A stretch of 64,000 nt of DNA, from assembly GCF_000373965.1 (NCBI RefSeq), contig NZ_KB892867.1:62001-126000 (forward strand). Direction: 5' to 3'. The stretch comes from Uliginosibacterium gangwonense DSM 18521. Its GTDB lineage: Bacteria > Pseudomonadota > Gammaproteobacteria > Burkholderiales > Rhodocyclaceae. The translations under genes were made by a program, and so were the position numbers. Below are positions 63,672-64,000 of the stretch, piece after piece (the stretch's first letter is position 1; each line of letters starts with the position of its first letter). Under the pieces are notes generated by a model. The model saw only the letters and a program-made list of their open reading frames with translations, was not told the DNA's origin and made no database searches.

Positions 63672-64000
63672 TTAAGGCCGTGGCCTGGGCATGGTGGAGA
63701 GGATGCGTTCCCAGAATACGGCGCGTTTATGGGCGTCTTCCACCGGTTCAAGCCAGATGAGTTTGTCACTCTCCCGCATGCTTGGCTGGTTTGTTTCCTT
63801 GAGCGTGCTGGACAGGCCCTGTACTTCCGTGAGCTGACGACCTGCGGCCGGGGTGAGCATGTGGTTGATCCAGGCTTCGGCCAAGGCGGGGTCTGCTGTG
63901 CGCTTGAAAATAGCCCAACAGTCGAGCCACGCCAGTGCCCCTTCGCGGGGGATGACGTAGCCGATGTCCGCTCCGGCTTTGTCAAGCGCGCGGATTTGCT
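63672..64000 (-). CDS. C-terminal end of a PotD/family-1 type solute-binding protein (runs off the right edge)
   Basis: The last 108 codons only. The frame reads QIRALDKAGADIGYVIPREG, then ALAWLDCWAIFKRTADPALAEAWINHMLTPAAGRQL and ends ERILSTMPRPRP. The segments AEAWINHMLTP and YVIPREGALAWLD are typical of spermidine/putrescine-type binding proteins. Its upstream partners, and therefore its substrate, are outside the window. Another open frame overlapping this region (63653-63985) is a shadow. Confidence 0.75.
   Translation of the reverse strand, partial: QIRALDKAGADIGYVIPREGALAWLDCWAIFKRTADPALAEAWINHMLTPAAGRQLTEVQGLSSTLKETNQPSMRESDKLIWLEPVEDAHKRAVFWERILSTMPRPRP

Overview
The window looks like a chromosomal segment of a plant-polysaccharide-degrading betaproteobacterium, possibly of the Neisseriales/Chitinibacteraceae type. 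This is inference from the mixture of families: a PtsG-type EIICB beside an EIIA-HPr-EI fusion, DUF4124 and DUF3313 proteins, CPA2 antiporter, GH10/GH12/GH3, pectinesterase and xylose isomerase. No rRNA, tRNA or CRISPR array was seen.

Layout. 1-0.66 kb: start of a secreted lipoprotein gene that runs off the left edge. 1.2-3.1 kb: a compact phage-type immunity block (cleavable S24 repressor, divergent YdaS/Cro-like protein, two small phage-like genes) with no other phage gene next to it. 3.2-11.5 kb: ordinary host genes (DUF3313 lipoprotein with a TetR-type operator and a tetR gene, GNAT, coniferyl-type aldehyde dehydrogenase, DUF4124 protein, maltose-acetyltransferase-like enzyme, small hypotheticals, a membrane-anchored glutaredoxin). 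11.6-16.0 kb: glucose PTS operon (EIIA-HPr-EI then PtsG with an extra, Cys-less EIIB). 16.0-17.0 kb: gene-free, with two palindromic operators. 17.0-30.0 kb: VOC protein, YbaL/KefB-like antiporter, a probable pseudogene, a pectin/uronate locus (polysaccharide lyase with LamG domain, pectinesterase) mixed with three paralogous orphan solute-binding proteins, a zinc-ribbon protein and a TauE/SafE permease under a perfect palindromic operator.

30.2-51.6 kb: a complete siphovirus packaging, head, tail and lysis cassette, all on the + strand. It is preceded by a consensus-like promoter and then by an intrinsic terminator before the first gene, which resembles a Q-type (antitermination) late control region. 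No integrase, replication gene, repressor or attachment repeat is visible beside it. Its tail-tip genes follow the order DUF2460, DUF2163 (four-Cys hub), NlpC/P60 peptidase, giant tip protein, the same order as in Rhodobacter-type gene transfer agents. It is therefore either a defective prophage, a rearranged prophage whose immunity block now lies 27 kb away, or a domesticated particle.

51.7-64 kb: a xylan/hemicellulose locus. GH10 xylanase (exported) and GH3 glycosidase (no signal peptide, cytoplasmic) lie downstream of xylA, xylB and a sugar-binding protein. A divergent LacI-family regulator, with its likely operator, precedes them. These genes would cut xylan outside, import the products, trim them and feed xylose to xylulose-5-phosphate. 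A diguanylate cyclase, a GH12 endoglucanase lipoprotein and a truncated PotD/family-1 binding protein close the window.
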